Part shown: positions 47,083-55,922 of the stretch, piece by piece
Layout of the letters: the number at the start of each line of letters is the position of its first letter
Numbering within the stretch: position 1 is the first letter of the stretch
DNA from: Flavobacterium sp.
GTDB taxonomy: Bacteria; Bacteroidota; Bacteroidia; Flavobacteriales; Flavobacteriaceae
NCBI GenBank assembly: GCA_021740105.1
Contig: JAIPAM010000007.1
Location: forward strand, 47,224-111,223
Direction of reading: 5' to 3'
Length of the DNA stretch: 64,000 bases
Notes under the pieces: model-generated
The model's database searches: none
What the model was told of the DNA's origin: nothing
Seen by the model: only the letters and a program-made list of their open reading frames with translations
Position numbers and translations under genes: made by a program

Positions 47083-49722
47083 TTATTTAATAAAATCCAT
47101 CGCTTTTTCAAGGGCTTCAGCAATTCCTAATGAATTTTTACCTCCCGCAGTTGCGAAGAACGGCTGTCCTCCTCCTCCACCTTGAATATATTTACCCAAT
47201 TCTCGAACTACATTACCAGCGTTTAGTGATTTTTCGGCAACTAATTCTTTAGAAATATAACAGCTAATTGTTGGTTTTCCTCCCGAAACTTCGGGATCAT
47301 CTGTTGCCAAAATTACAAAAACATTGGTTCCTAAAGTTCCTAATTCGTAGGCCAAATCTTTAGCGCCATTGGGATCTAAATCGACTTGTTTTGCAAGAAA
47401 TTGAACTCCGTTTACAGTTTTGATTTCAGATGCTAAAGTCACTTTAATAGTTTTAACTTTATCTTTCATTAAAGCCTCGATTTGCTTTGAAAGTTTGCCG
47501 TTTTCTTCTTGTAATGAATGTACTGCTTTTAGAATATCTTGTGGGTTTTTCAGCGCTTCTTTAACTTCGTTCAACGTAGTTTCATAAGAAGCGAAATGAG
47601 TTTTTACTGCATCGCTAGTAATGGCTTCAATACGACGAATTCCAGCCGCAACTGCTCCTTCAGAAACAATTTTAAAATGCCAGATTTCCGCGGTATTCTT
47701 AACGTGAATTCCACCACATAATTCCATGCTTTCGCCAAATTTAATGGCGCGAACTTCATCACCATATTTTTCTCCAAAAAGTGCCATAGCACCTTCCGAA
47801 ACTGCTTGTGCAAATGGAATACTTCTTCGCTCAATTAATGGTAATTGCTCTTGAATACGTGCATTTACAAAATCTTCAACTTGCTGCAATTCTACCTCGG
47901 TCATTTTAGCAAAATGAGAAAAGTCAAATCGCAAGTAATTTGGATTCACCAACGATCCTTTTTGCTCCACGTGAGTTCCTAAAATACTCCTCAAAGCTTG
48001 GTGCATTAAGTGCGTTGCTGAGTGATTTCTAGATGTTAAATCTCTCAAACCAGAATCGACTTTGGCCTCAAATGTAGCCTGTACATTTTCAGGCAATTGC
48101 TTTGAAAAATGTACAATCAAATTATTTTCTTTTTTCGTATCAATAATTTGGATCGTGTCATTTGCAGATATTAAAACTCCTTTATCACCCACTTGTCCTC
48201 CTCCTTCTGGATAAAATGGTGTGTTGTTTAATACTATTTGAAATAAAACACCATCTTTCTTACTATCGGTTTTTCTAAATCGTGTGATTTTAACTTCATT
48301 TTCAATTTGATCATAACCCACAAAAGTTTCGTAATTTCCTTCTTCTAAAATTACCCAATCTTCAGTTGAAACTTCGGATGCAGCGCGGGAACGTGTTTTT
48401 TGTTCTAACATCGCTTTATCAAAACCAGCTTCATCTAACTCATATCCTCTTTCTCTTAATATCAAAGCTGTTAAATCTATTGGAAAACCAAAAGTATCGT
48501 ATAATTCGAATGCTTTTTGTCCTGAAACCAATTTGCCTTGAGTACTAGAAATTACATTTTCTAACAATTGTAATCCTTGGTCCAAGGTTCTCAAAAAGGA
48601 ATTTTCTTCCTCCTTAATCACATTCATAACTAAATTTTTCTGCGCAGTGATTTCAGGGAATGAACCTCCCATTTGATCACTTAAAGTAGCTACTAATTGA
48701 TAAATAAAAGCTTCTTTGGTATTTAAAAAGGTAAATCCGTAACGGATGGCGCGACGCAAAATTCTACGAATTACATATCCAGCCCCCGTATTTGATGGCA
48801 ATTGTCCGTCGGCTATTGCAAATGCAACGGCGCGAACGTGATCGGCAATAACACGGATGGCGATATTGATTTTTTCTTCTTCGTCGTCTTTTGCCTTTAC
48901 AGTGTATTTTGCCCCAGTAATTTTTTCTATATGTTGGATAATTGGCGAGAAAACATCGGTATCGTAATTGGATTGTACGCCTTGTAAAACCATACACAAA
49001 CGCTCGAATCCCATTCCGGTATCGACGTGTTGCGCTGGTAATTTCTCCAATGATCCATCAGCCTTACGGTTGAATTCCATGAATACATTGTTCCAAATTT
49101 CCACCACATGCGGATGGTCATTATTCACTAATTCTTTACCTGAAATCTTTGCTTTTTCTTCTGCTGAACGAATGTCAACGTGGATTTCCGAACACGGACC
49201 ACACGGTCCTTGCTCACCCATTTCCCAAAAATTATCTTTTTTATTTCCAAGGATAATTCGGTCTTCAGAAATTAAGGTTTTCCAAATGTCATATGCTTCT
49301 TGGTCGAAAGGCACATTTTCATCTGGGTTTCCTTCGAATACAGAAACGTAAAGAATGTCTTTTGGAATTTTATAGACTTCGGTTAGTAACTCCCATGCCC
49401 AATTGATCGCTTCCTTTTTGAAATAATCGCCAAACGACCAGTTTCCTAGCATCTCAAACATGGTGTGGTGGTAGGTATCAATACCTACTTCTTCCAGATC
49501 GTTATGTTTTCCTGAAACACGAAGACATTTTTGAGTGTCGGCAATTCTGTTACTTTTAGGAGTTCCATTTCCCAAAAAATATTCTTTGAATTGTGCCATT
49601 CCTGAGTTGTTAAACATCAGGGTTGGATCCTCCTTTAGAACGATTGGTGCCGATGGAACGATTAAGTGTCCTTTGCCTTCGAAAAAGTTTAGAAATTGCT
49701 TTCTTACGTCTTGTGATTTCAT
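47083..49722 (-). CDS. alaS: Alanyl-tRNA synthetase
   Basis: Encodes AlaRS of 879 residues, normal length. The aminoacylation domain begins with [20 protein letters not shown] (about 13-32), then the editing domain with [15 protein letters not shown] (HxxxH metal site, about 565-579), [13 protein letters not shown] for the second metal ligands, and the C-terminal C-Ala domain ending [15 protein letters not shown]. The gene stands alone between a terminator and a divergent M23 peptidase. Confidence 0.97.
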   Translation of the reverse strand: MKSQDVRKQFLNFFEGKGHLIVPSAPIVLKEDPTLMFNNSGMAQFKEYFLGNGTPKSNRIADTQKCLRVSGKHNDLEEVGIDTYHHTMFEMLGNWSFGDYFKKEAINWAWELLTEVYKIPKDILYVSVFEGNPDENVPFDQEAYDIWKTLISEDRIILGNKKDNFWEMGEQGPCGPCSEIHVDIRSAEEKAKISGKELVNNDHPHVVEIWNNVFMEFNRKADGSLEKLPAQHVDTGMGFERLCMVLQGVQSNYDTDVFSPIIQHIEKITGAKYTVKAKDDEEEKINIAIRVIADHVRAVAFAIADGQLPSNTGAGYVIRRILRRAIRYGFTFLNTKEAFIYQLVATLSDQMGGSFPEITAQKNLVMNVIKEEENSFLRTLDQGLQLLENVISSTQGKLVSGQKAFELYDTFGFPIDLTALILRERGYELDEAGFDKAMLEQKTRSRAASEVSTEDWVILEEGNYETFVGYDQIENEVKITRFRKTDSKKDGVLFQIVLNNTPFYPEGGGQVGDKGVLISANDTIQIIDTKKENNLIVHFSKQLPENVQATFEAKVDSGLRDLTSRNHSATHLMHQALRSILGTHVEQKGSLVNPNYLRFDFSHFAKMTEVELQQVEDFVNARIQEQLPLIERRSIPFAQAVSEGAMALFGEKYGDEVRAIKFGESMELCGGIHVKNTAEIWHFKIVSEGAVAAGIRRIEAITSDAVKTHFASYETTLNEVKEALKNPQDILKAVHSLQEENGKLSKQIEALMKDKVKTIKVTLASEIKTVNGVQFLAKQVDLDPNGAKDLAYELGTLGTNVFVILATDDPEVSGGKPTISCYISKELVAEKSLNAGNVVRELGKYIQGGGGGQPFFATAGGKNSLGIAEALEKAMDFIK

Positions 49723-50068
49723 TTTTAATGTTTATTCGGTTATTTGTTTATTCGGTTATTTGGCTTACGAATTAACGAATTACCATATTAACAAATAAAC
49801 TTTTTTGCCCCAGATTGTAGCAGAAAGCTTCGAGGAATTGAAAAGTGTTTTTTATTTAGCTGGCAGAGCGACCAAAGGTAGCTCCTGCTGGGTTTTATAA
49901 AAAAGTTTTTCAATCTGAGAACTTGCAGCGCAAAGCTGGAATAGGCACATAAAATAGTGTTAAAAAAAACGTTAGTCTACTGAAACATTTACTAAATTTG
50001 TTTTTCCAACGCTTTGTAAATTTATAAACCTATTTTTACAAAGTACAAAAATAGCATATTTTTAAAAC
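49723..50068. other. alaS - M23 intergenic region (346 bases)
   Basis: No gene. Near alaS there is a direct repeat of a 16-base unit TTTATTCGGTTATTTG (49731-49762) followed by ACGAATTAACGAATTA. Then comes a structured element (49807-49946, listed separately). Toward the M23 gene, TAAATTTG at 49993-50000 may be a promoter element. Confidence 0.6.
49807..49946. repeat. Structured intergenic element (copy 1)
   Basis: A 140-base GC-richer block in an AT-rich gap, starting GCCCCAGATTGTAGCAGAAA and ending GCGCAAAGCTGGAATAGGC. It can fold: AGCTGGCAGAGCGACC and GGTAGCTCCTGCTGG form an imperfect hairpin, and TTGAAAAGTGTT pairs loosely with TTTTTCAATC. I know blocks with this start and end as frequent intergenic elements of Flavobacterium genomes. 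It shares ATTGTAGCAGAAAGC with ATTGTAACGAATAGCC of the second copy. Function unknown. Confidence 0.6.
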
Positions 50069-51046
50069 ATGGCGAAGGTAAAATATTATTACGATACTGA
50101 AAGCTTAGCATATAGAATTATTACTCCATTAAAAAGGAGGAGTTTTGCCTATATAATGCTGTTTTTATTGGCATCGGCGTTATTTGGCTTTTTGGCATTT
50201 GTAGTATTATTGAATACGCCATTTTTTGAAACTCCCAAAGACAAACTTCAAGCTCGTGAAATTGATAATTTGAAAATTCAATATGCTATATTAAATCGGA
50301 AAATAGATCAGGTGGATGAAGTTATGAATGCGCTTGAAGAACGTGATAACAATTTGTACCGTGCTTACTTTAACTCCTCTCCTATTTCAGAAGAAGACAG
50401 AAAGGCAGTTTTTGGAGTTGAAAACAGGTACAAAGATTTGGCAGGTTATAACAATTCGGATTTGATAATTAACACTACCAAACGGGTTGACGTTTTGTCA
50501 AAACAACTGGTAGTTCAGTCGAAATCACTGGATGAAATTTTGAAATTAGCAAAAAGCAAGGAAAAATTATTGGCTGCGATTCCAGCGATTCAGCCCATCC
50601 GAAATGAGAATTTGAAACGAATGGCTTCTGGTTTTGGATATCGTAGTGACCCTTTTACGAAGGCTAGAAAATTTCATGAAGGAATGGATTTTACCGCTAA
50701 AACAGGAACTCCGGTTTTTGCTTCAGGCGATGGAATTGTATCGAGAGCGGACAATACGGCATCGGGATTTGGGAATCACATTGTGATTCGGCATGGTTTT
50801 GGTTATGAAACGCTGTACGGTCATTTAAGCAGGTACAAAGCGCGTGCGGGACAATATGTAAAAAGAGGAGATGTTATTGGATATGTAGGAAGCACAGGGC
50901 GTTCAGAAGCACCGCACTTGCATTATGAAGTTCATAAAAATGGAGATGTGGTGAATCCTTTGAATTTTTATTATGGAAATATATCCGCAGCAGAATATGT
51001 TGCTATTTCAAAAATTGCGAATCAAGAAAATCAATCTTTAGACTAA
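50069..51046 (+). CDS. M23-family peptidoglycan endopeptidase, membrane anchored
   Basis: A 325-residue metallopeptidase with one transmembrane helix (about 28-50, YIMLFLLASALFGFLAFVVL), a coiled-coil (about 62-95 and 140-175), and a LytM domain (about 190-310) with zinc ligands in FHEGMDFTAKTG and APHLHYEV. It probably cuts cell-wall crosslinks or regulates such enzymes. It starts an operon whose next gene (MerR) overlaps its stop by one base. Confidence 0.9.
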   Translation: MAKVKYYYDTESLAYRIITPLKRRSFAYIMLFLLASALFGFLAFVVLLNTPFFETPKDKLQAREIDNLKIQYAILNRKIDQVDEVMNALEERDNNLYRAYFNSSPISEEDRKAVFGVENRYKDLAGYNNSDLIINTTKRVDVLSKQLVVQSKSLDEILKLAKSKEKLLAAIPAIQPIRNENLKRMASGFGYRSDPFTKARKFHEGMDFTAKTGTPVFASGDGIVSRADNTASGFGNHIVIRHGFGYETLYGHLSRYKARAGQYVKRGDVIGYVGSTGRSEAPHLHYEVHKNGDVVNPLNFYYGNISAAEYVAISKIANQENQSLD

Positions 51047-51378
51047 TGCATATAGAATTAACAGAAGGAAAAAGGTATTACAGCATTGGTGAATTGGCCA
51101 AAGCATTTGATGTAAATGCATCATTAATACGGTTTTGGGATAAGGAATTCGATATTCTACAACCAAAGAAAAACGCTAAAGGCAACAGAATGTTTACACC
51201 GGAAGATGTTACTAATTTGAAATTGATATTTCATTTGGTAAAAGAACGCGGATTTACACTGGAAGGAGCTAAAACTCATTTAAAAGAAGGCCAGAAGAAA
51301 ACGCTTTATAAATATGAAATTATCAGCAAATTAGAGAGTATAAAAATGCAGCTGAACGCAATAAAATCAGAATTATAA
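51046..51378 (+). CDS. MerR-family transcriptional regulator, small
   Basis: A 110-residue regulator. YSIGELAKAFDVNASLIRFW is the winged-helix recognition segment (about 12-31), followed by KEFDILQPKKNAKGNRMFTPEDV and a coiled coil that should give a dimer. No C-terminal effector domain or cysteine ligand set, so it is not a metal sensor of the usual type. The ATG overlaps the M23 stop codon (TAATG). Confidence 0.88.
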   Translation: MHIELTEGKRYYSIGELAKAFDVNASLIRFWDKEFDILQPKKNAKGNRMFTPEDVTNLKLIFHLVKERGFTLEGAKTHLKEGQKKTLYKYEIISKLESIKMQLNAIKSEL

Positions 51379-51410
51379 AAACTAAATATTAAACTTAAAA
51401 TTAAACAAAA

Positions 51411-52007
51411 ATGGAAATGCTTAAAAAATTTTTACCTTGGATTATTGTTGCAGTAGTTGTTCTTGGAATGTACAGCTGGGCGTCTGGAATTTATAACAAT
51501 GCGGTTCGTTACGAACAAGATATTAAAGAAAGCTGGGGTAACGTTCAAACGTCTTACCAAAGAAGAAATGACTTAATAGGAAACCTAGTAAATACGGTTA
51601 AAGGAGCAGCCGATTTTGAAAAAAGCACTTTAACAGCAGTGATTGAAGCAAGAGCAAAAGCGACAGCAGTAACTATTGATCCTAAAAATATTACTCCAGA
51701 ACAATTAACTGCGTTCAACTCGGCTCAAAGTGGCGTAAGTTCTTCTTTATCGAAATTATTAGTTTCTGTAGAACAATATCCTGTGTTGAAAGCCAATGAG
51801 AATTTCTTGAAATTACAAGATGAATTGGCAAGTACCGAAAATCAAATATTAACGGCTAGAACACGTTTCAACGAATCGGTTAAACCTTACAATAACAACA
51901 TCAATACTTTCCCAAGAAATATTTTAGCTGGAATGTACGGTTTGAAAGAAAAACCATATTTTGAAGCAGCTGTTGGTGCTGATAAACCAGTTGAAGTAAA
52001 ATTCTAA
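51411..52007 (+). CDS. LemA family protein
   Basis: A 198-residue membrane protein with an N-terminal transmembrane helix (about 9-24, PWIIVAVVVLGMYSW) and a long helical LemA core (VRYEQDIKESWGNVQTSYQRRNDLIGN in part, about 32-58), ending with FPRNILAGMYGLKEKPYFEA. LemA proteins often come before TPM-domain proteins, as here. Function unknown. It follows the MerR gene by 32 bases. Confidence 0.92.
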   Translation: MEMLKKFLPWIIVAVVVLGMYSWASGIYNNAVRYEQDIKESWGNVQTSYQRRNDLIGNLVNTVKGAADFEKSTLTAVIEARAKATAVTIDPKNITPEQLTAFNSAQSGVSSSLSKLLVSVEQYPVLKANENFLKLQDELASTENQILTARTRFNESVKPYNNNINTFPRNILAGMYGLKEKPYFEAAVGADKPVEVKF

Positions 52008-52048
52008 ATCCCTCTAATCCCAAAATTGGGAATTTAAAACCGAGAACT

Positions 52049-52486
52049 ATGTCCAAAGAAGTTTTTTTAACCCCCGAAGAAGAACAAGAAATTGTTGCTG
52101 CTATTACTGCGGCAGAAAAAGAAACTTCTGGCGAGATTAGAGTGCATATTGAAAACACCAGTTCAATTGCTGCTTATGATCGTGCATTACTTGTTTTTGA
52201 AGAATTAAAAATGCACGAAACGGAGCTTAAAAATGGTGTTTTGATTTATTTGGCAGTTACCGATAAAGCGTTTGCAATTTGTGGTGATAAAGGAATTAAT
52301 GATTTAGTTCCAACTGATTTTTGGGATTCTACTAAAGAAGCAATGCTATTCCATTTTAAAAATGGAAATTTCAAAGAGGGCCTAATTGATGGAATTCAAA
52401 AAGCGGGTTCTCAATTGAAAAGCTACTTTCCTTGGCAAAAAGAGGATACCAATGAATTGTCTAACGAAATATCAAAAGGAGAATGA
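52049..52486 (+). CDS. TPM-domain protein, cytoplasmic short form
   Basis: A 145-residue TPM (TLP18.3/Psb32/MOLO-1) domain protein: FLTPEEEQEIVAAITAAEKE at the start, SGEIRVHIENTSS, and YLAVTDKAFAICGDKGINDLV. No signal peptide. Its partner gene overlaps it by four bases, and LemA is upstream; the trio is a standard Bacteroidetes unit. Phosphatase activity has been reported for TPM proteins elsewhere and is not proved here. Confidence 0.88.
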   Translation: MSKEVFLTPEEEQEIVAAITAAEKETSGEIRVHIENTSSIAAYDRALLVFEELKMHETELKNGVLIYLAVTDKAFAICGDKGINDLVPTDFWDSTKEAMLFHFKNGNFKEGLIDGIQKAGSQLKSYFPWQKEDTNELSNEISKGE

Positions 52487-53280
52487 AATCAACTGTAAAA
52501 AATTCCTTTTTAATTTTGTTTGCCACTTTGTTGTTTACACAAATAGGTTTTGCACAATTTGAAATACCAGAAATTCCGAAAGAGCAGACTTCTGTTTATG
52601 ATTATGCCAATATTTTAAGTCCGGAAGAGAAAGTTCAACTAGAAGAAAAGTTGGTTCGTTATTCCGATTCTACAACTACCCAAATAGTAATCATTACTGT
52701 TGAGAGTTTAAAGGGAGAAGACGTGAGTCTGTTAGCAACTAATTGGGGGCAAAAATGGGGAATTGGAGGAACTGCGAAAGATGACAATGGAGTAGTAATT
52801 CTTTTGGCTAAAGCCGAAAAGAAAATAGCAATAAACCCTGGTTATGGAGTAGAAGACCGATTAACTGCAGGAATTGGTGGCGAAATTATCCGAAATATTA
52901 TTGTACCCGAATTCAAAGCGGGAAGCTTTTATAACGGATTAGATAAAGGTACCACTGCAATTATTGATGTATTAAAAGGTAAATACAAAGGAAAACGAAA
53001 AGCAAATAAAAAAGAGGGCATTCCTTCTATAGTAATAATTCTTATTGTAGTATTTGTATTGGCTTTACTATCACGAAGAAAAAACAACGGTGGTAACTCA
53101 GGTAGCTCGGGTGGAGGTCCAAGTTTTATGGACATCTTAATCTTGAGCAGCTTGGGCGGCGGAGGTCGAGGATCTGGAGGCTTTGGCGGTTCATCGGGAG
53201 GCGGCGGCTTCGGTGGTGGCTTTGGTGGTGGCTTTGGCGGAGGAGGATTCTCTGGTGGAGGTTCCAGCGGAGGCTGGTAA
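52483..53280 (+). CDS. TPM-domain protein with Gly-rich tail
   Basis: A 265-residue exported membrane protein: signal peptide (about 1-24), TPM domain (about 35-165: VYDYANILSPEEKVQLEEKL, VVILLAKAEKKIAINPGYGVE), a transmembrane helix (about 184-200, PSIVIILIVVFVLALLS), then a Gly/Ser/Phe-rich C-terminus of about 60 residues (SGGFGGSSGGGG and repeats). The tail DNA is rich in GGN repeats, unlike its neighbours. Overlap ATGA with the preceding gene implies coupling. Confidence 0.9.
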   Translation: MKSTVKNSFLILFATLLFTQIGFAQFEIPEIPKEQTSVYDYANILSPEEKVQLEEKLVRYSDSTTTQIVIITVESLKGEDVSLLATNWGQKWGIGGTAKDDNGVVILLAKAEKKIAINPGYGVEDRLTAGIGGEIIRNIIVPEFKAGSFYNGLDKGTTAIIDVLKGKYKGKRKANKKEGIPSIVIILIVVFVLALLSRRKNNGGNSGSSGGGPSFMDILILSSLGGGGRGSGGFGGSSGGGGFGGGFGGGFGGGGFSGGGSSGGW

Positions 53281-53298
53281 TTCCTTACTTTATATTAT

Positions 53299-53328
53299 AA
53301 AAAAAGCCCCAAAATTTGGGGCTTTTTT
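53299..53328. terminator. Bidirectional terminator between the TPM operon and der
   Basis: AAAAAAGCCCCAAA / TTTGGGGCTTTTTT with a single-base centre (the loop opens in practice). T-runs on both strands serve the rightward M23-LemA-TPM operon and the leftward der. Confidence 0.92.
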
Positions 53329-53331
53329 ATT

Positions 53332-54642
53332 TTACTTCTCTCTAATGTAAATATCGATTGGAACTCCGGAGAAATCCCAATTTTCACGAATTTTATTTTC
53401 TAGAAAACGCTTGTAAGGTTCTTTAACATATTGCGGCAAGTTAGCAAAAAACACAAACTGTGGCGTTGGTGTAGGCAACTGCATGCAATATTTAATTTTT
53501 ACATATTTCCCTTTTAATGCCGGTGGCGGGTATCCTTCAATAACTTTTAACATGTAGTCATTGAATTTTGAAGTTGGAATTCGCTGCTTTCTATTTTCAA
53601 ATACCTGAACGGTAGCCTCCAAGGCTTTTAGCAAACGTTGTTTTGTTAATGCGGATACAAATAGTATAGGCACATCTACAAATGGCATTAACTCTTTTCT
53701 GATTTTTTCTTCGTAATCACGAGTTGACATGGTGTCTTTTTCGACCAAGTCCCACTTGTTCACCAAGATTACTACCCCTTTTCTGTTTTTTTCTGCCAAC
53801 CAAAATATGCTTTGATCTTGACCTTCAAATCCGCGTGTGGCATCGATTATTAAGATACAAATATCTGCATGCTCAATAGCACGAACGGAGCGCATTACAG
53901 AGTAAAATTCTAAATCTTCTTTTACCTTAGCTTTACGACGAATTCCTGCGGTATCTACCAAGTTAAATTCGAAGCCAAAACGGTCAAATTTTGTATCAAT
54001 GGCATCACGTGTTGTTCCTGCAATATCGGTAACAATGTATCTTTCTTTACCAATTAAGGCATTTATAAAGCTTGATTTTCCGGCATTTGGACGACCAACA
54101 ACTGCAAAACGAGGTAATTCTAATTCTTCTTGTGTTGGTTCTGGTTTTATAGGAAACGCTTCAATTAAAGCGTCTAATAAATCACCTGTTCCGCTTCCTG
54201 AGATACTTGCGAAAGTGTAGTAATCGCCTAAACCGAGGTTGTAAAATTCAACAGCGTCTTTTTCGCGCATGGCGTTATCAACTTTATTCACTGCTAATAG
54301 AACGGGTTTGGTTACTTTTCGTAATAATTTAGCCACGGCATCATCCATTGGAGTTATTCCTTCTTCTACATCTACAACGAAAATTATTACATCCGCTTCA
54401 TCTATAGCTAATTCGACTTGCTTACGGATTTCTCCTTCAAAAACATCATCAGAACCGCGAACATATCCTCCGGTATCAATTACAGAAAATTCCTTTCCAT
54501 TCCATTCGCTCTTCCCATAGTTTCTATCGCGAGTAACTCCCGAAACAGAATCTACGATCGCTTCTCGTCTTTGGATTAATCGATTAAAAAGTGTCGATTT
54601 TCCTACGTTTGGTCTTCCTACAATGGCAACAATATTATTCAT
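53332..54642 (-). CDS. der: Ribosome assembly GTPase Der (EngA)
   Basis: Encodes the double-GTPase factor needed for 50S assembly. The 436 residues have the first G domain ([14 protein letters not shown], about 8-21; NKVD) and the second ([14 protein letters not shown], about 181-194; DTAGIRR; NKWDLV), followed by the KH-like domain (about 355-436). Length normal. It is on the same strand as era, after a spacer with a structured element. Confidence 0.97.
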   Translation of the reverse strand: MNNIVAIVGRPNVGKSTLFNRLIQRREAIVDSVSGVTRDRNYGKSEWNGKEFSVIDTGGYVRGSDDVFEGEIRKQVELAIDEADVIIFVVDVEEGITPMDDAVAKLLRKVTKPVLLAVNKVDNAMREKDAVEFYNLGLGDYYTFASISGSGTGDLLDALIEAFPIKPEPTQEELELPRFAVVGRPNAGKSSFINALIGKERYIVTDIAGTTRDAIDTKFDRFGFEFNLVDTAGIRRKAKVKEDLEFYSVMRSVRAIEHADICILIIDATRGFEGQDQSIFWLAEKNRKGVVILVNKWDLVEKDTMSTRDYEEKIRKELMPFVDVPILFVSALTKQRLLKALEATVQVFENRKQRIPTSKFNDYMLKVIEGYPPPALKGKYVKIKYCMQLPTPTPQFVFFANLPQYVKEPYKRFLENKIRENWDFSGVPIDIYIREK

Positions 54643-54851
54643 GTTATAATTTTAGATTGTGGATTTTAGATTTTCGAATTGTAAAAATGTACTACTAAAA
54701 AACACAATTAATGTCATTTTATTTTTTGCAAAGGTACGTTATTATTTTGTTTTGTAACTATACGTGCTGCGTGAAGGATAGCAGAGGAAATCCCACGCTT
54801 TTTAGCGTGGATTGTAACGAATAGCCTGACCCTTGTGGTCACGCCCAAAAA
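54643..54851. other. der - era intergenic region with structured element (copy 2)
   Basis: About 209 bases without a gene. From about 54771 to 54846 lies a GC-richer block: GTGAAGGATAGCAGAGGAAA, then a clear hairpin CCACGCT-TTTT-AGCGTGG (54793-54810), then ATTGTAACGAATAGCCTGAC and CTTGTGGTCACGCCC. Its CGTG / CACG ends and motifs match an abundant Flavobacterium intergenic element known to me by eye. A CAAAGGTA (54729-54736, TACCTTTG on minus) is a candidate der -7 box. Confidence 0.6.
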
Positions 54852-55733
54852 CTATTGATTGTAACCGAAACGCTTTAGCATGTTGGCGTTACTTCTCCAG
54901 TTTTTATTCACTTTTACATACAATTCTATGTGAATTTGTTTGCCAAAAAACTTTTCTAAATCGGCACGAGAATCCATGCCCACTTTTTTCAATGCAGCTC
55001 CTTTATGTCCAATAATAATTCCTTTTTGGGTATCGCGTTCTACCATAATTAAAGACCGAATTCTAATGATATTTTCGTCTTCCAAGAATTCTTCGGTTAC
55101 AATTTCAACGGCATACGGGATTTCCTTACTATAGTTGAGTAAGATTTTTTCACGAATGGTTTCATTAACAAAAAAGCGTTCTGGCTTGTCAGTCAGCTGA
55201 TCTTTAGGGTAATAAGCAGGCGATTCTGGCAAAAGTGAAATGATGCGTTGGAAAACTTCAGGCACATTAAAATTTTGCAAGGCTGATATTGGATAAATTT
55301 CAGCATTGGGCACTTTCTCGGTCCAAAAGGCAACTTGGGTTTCCAGCTGTTCCTGATTGGAATTATCGATTTTATTTAGAAGTAATAAAACCGGTATTTT
55401 AGAATGGATAATTTTATTAAAAAAGGCTTCGTCTTTTAGTTCTTGCTCCCCTATTTCGACCATATAAATCAACACATCGGCATCTTCAAAGGCAGATTTT
55501 ACAAAGTTCATCATGGATTCCTGCATTTCATAAGCAGGTTTGATGATTCCCGGGGTGTCGGACAATATCAATTGGAAGTCTTCACCGTTAACAATTCCAA
55601 GAATTCGGTGGCGGGTAGTTTGTGCTTTTGAGGTGATTATCGATAATCTCTCACCTACAAAGGCATTCATTAGCGTTGATTTACCTACGTTTGGGTTTCC
55701 AATGATATTTACAAAACCGGCTTTGTGTGACAT
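54852..55733 (-). CDS. era: GTPase Era
   Basis: Encodes the 16S rRNA-binding GTPase needed for 30S assembly. The 293 residues show G1 ([16 protein letters not shown], about 12-27), G3 (DTPG), G4 (NKID) and the C-terminal KH domain with IIGHKGAALKKVGMDSRADL (about 236-255). It ends 35 bases short of the structured element and is followed by der on the same strand. TACCTTTG on the minus strand at 55760-55753 is a likely promoter box. Confidence 0.97.
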   Translation of the reverse strand: MSHKAGFVNIIGNPNVGKSTLMNAFVGERLSIITSKAQTTRHRILGIVNGEDFQLILSDTPGIIKPAYEMQESMMNFVKSAFEDADVLIYMVEIGEQELKDEAFFNKIIHSKIPVLLLLNKIDNSNQEQLETQVAFWTEKVPNAEIYPISALQNFNVPEVFQRIISLLPESPAYYPKDQLTDKPERFFVNETIREKILLNYSKEIPYAVEIVTEEFLEDENIIRIRSLIMVERDTQKGIIIGHKGAALKKVGMDSRADLEKFFGKQIHIELYVKVNKNWRSNANMLKRFGYNQ

Positions 55734-55752
55734 TTATTGCTTTTTATTTCTG

Positions 55753-55760
55753 CAAAGGTA
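55753..55760 (-). promoter_or_regulatory. TAnnTTTG element of era
   Basis: TACCTTTG on the minus strand lies 20 bases upstream of the era ATG and fits the Bacteroidetes -7 box. No suitable TTG is visible at 19 bases. Confidence 0.5.
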
Positions 55761-55807
55761 AACATATCAGGTCAATAGATGAAATAAAAGATTTTTTAAA
55801 ATTTTTG

Positions 55808-55837
55808 TTGCAATTGCCGAATATGGTTGTATATTTG
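55808..55837 (+). promoter_or_regulatory. Consensus promoter of the initiator tRNA gene
   Basis: TTG (55808-55810), a 19-base spacer and TATATTTG (55830-55837) match the Bacteroidetes promoter exactly. Transcription should begin near 55844, six bases before the tRNA. Confidence 0.88.
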
Positions 55838-55849
55838 TACCCGAAACAG

Positions 55850-55922
55850 CGCGGGATAGAGCAGTAGGCAGCTCGTCGGGCTCATAACCCGAAGGTCACA
55901 GGTTCGAGTCCTGTTCCCGCTA
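55850..55922 (+). tRNA. Initiator tRNA-fMet (anticodon CAT)
   Basis: The anticodon arm CGGG-CTCATAA-CCCG has CAT with the three G-C pairs (GGG/CCC) typical of initiators. The acceptor stem CGCGGGA pairs with TCCCGC and leaves C1 opposite T72 unpaired, as initiators lack a first pair (E. coli has C1-A72). T arm: ACAGGTTCGAGTCCTGT. The gene has its own promoter and terminator. The end of the neighbouring recombinase frame reads back into it from the other strand. Confidence 0.94.

Noticed and set aside
48764..49351. Overlapping frames opposite alaS
   Set aside because: They follow codon-position bias of the real gene, lack protein-like features and have no start signals; shadows.
55850..55922. 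C1-T72 mismatch as a defect of tRNA-fMet
   Set aside because: Initiator tRNAs lack a first acceptor pair; this is a normal identity feature, not damage.
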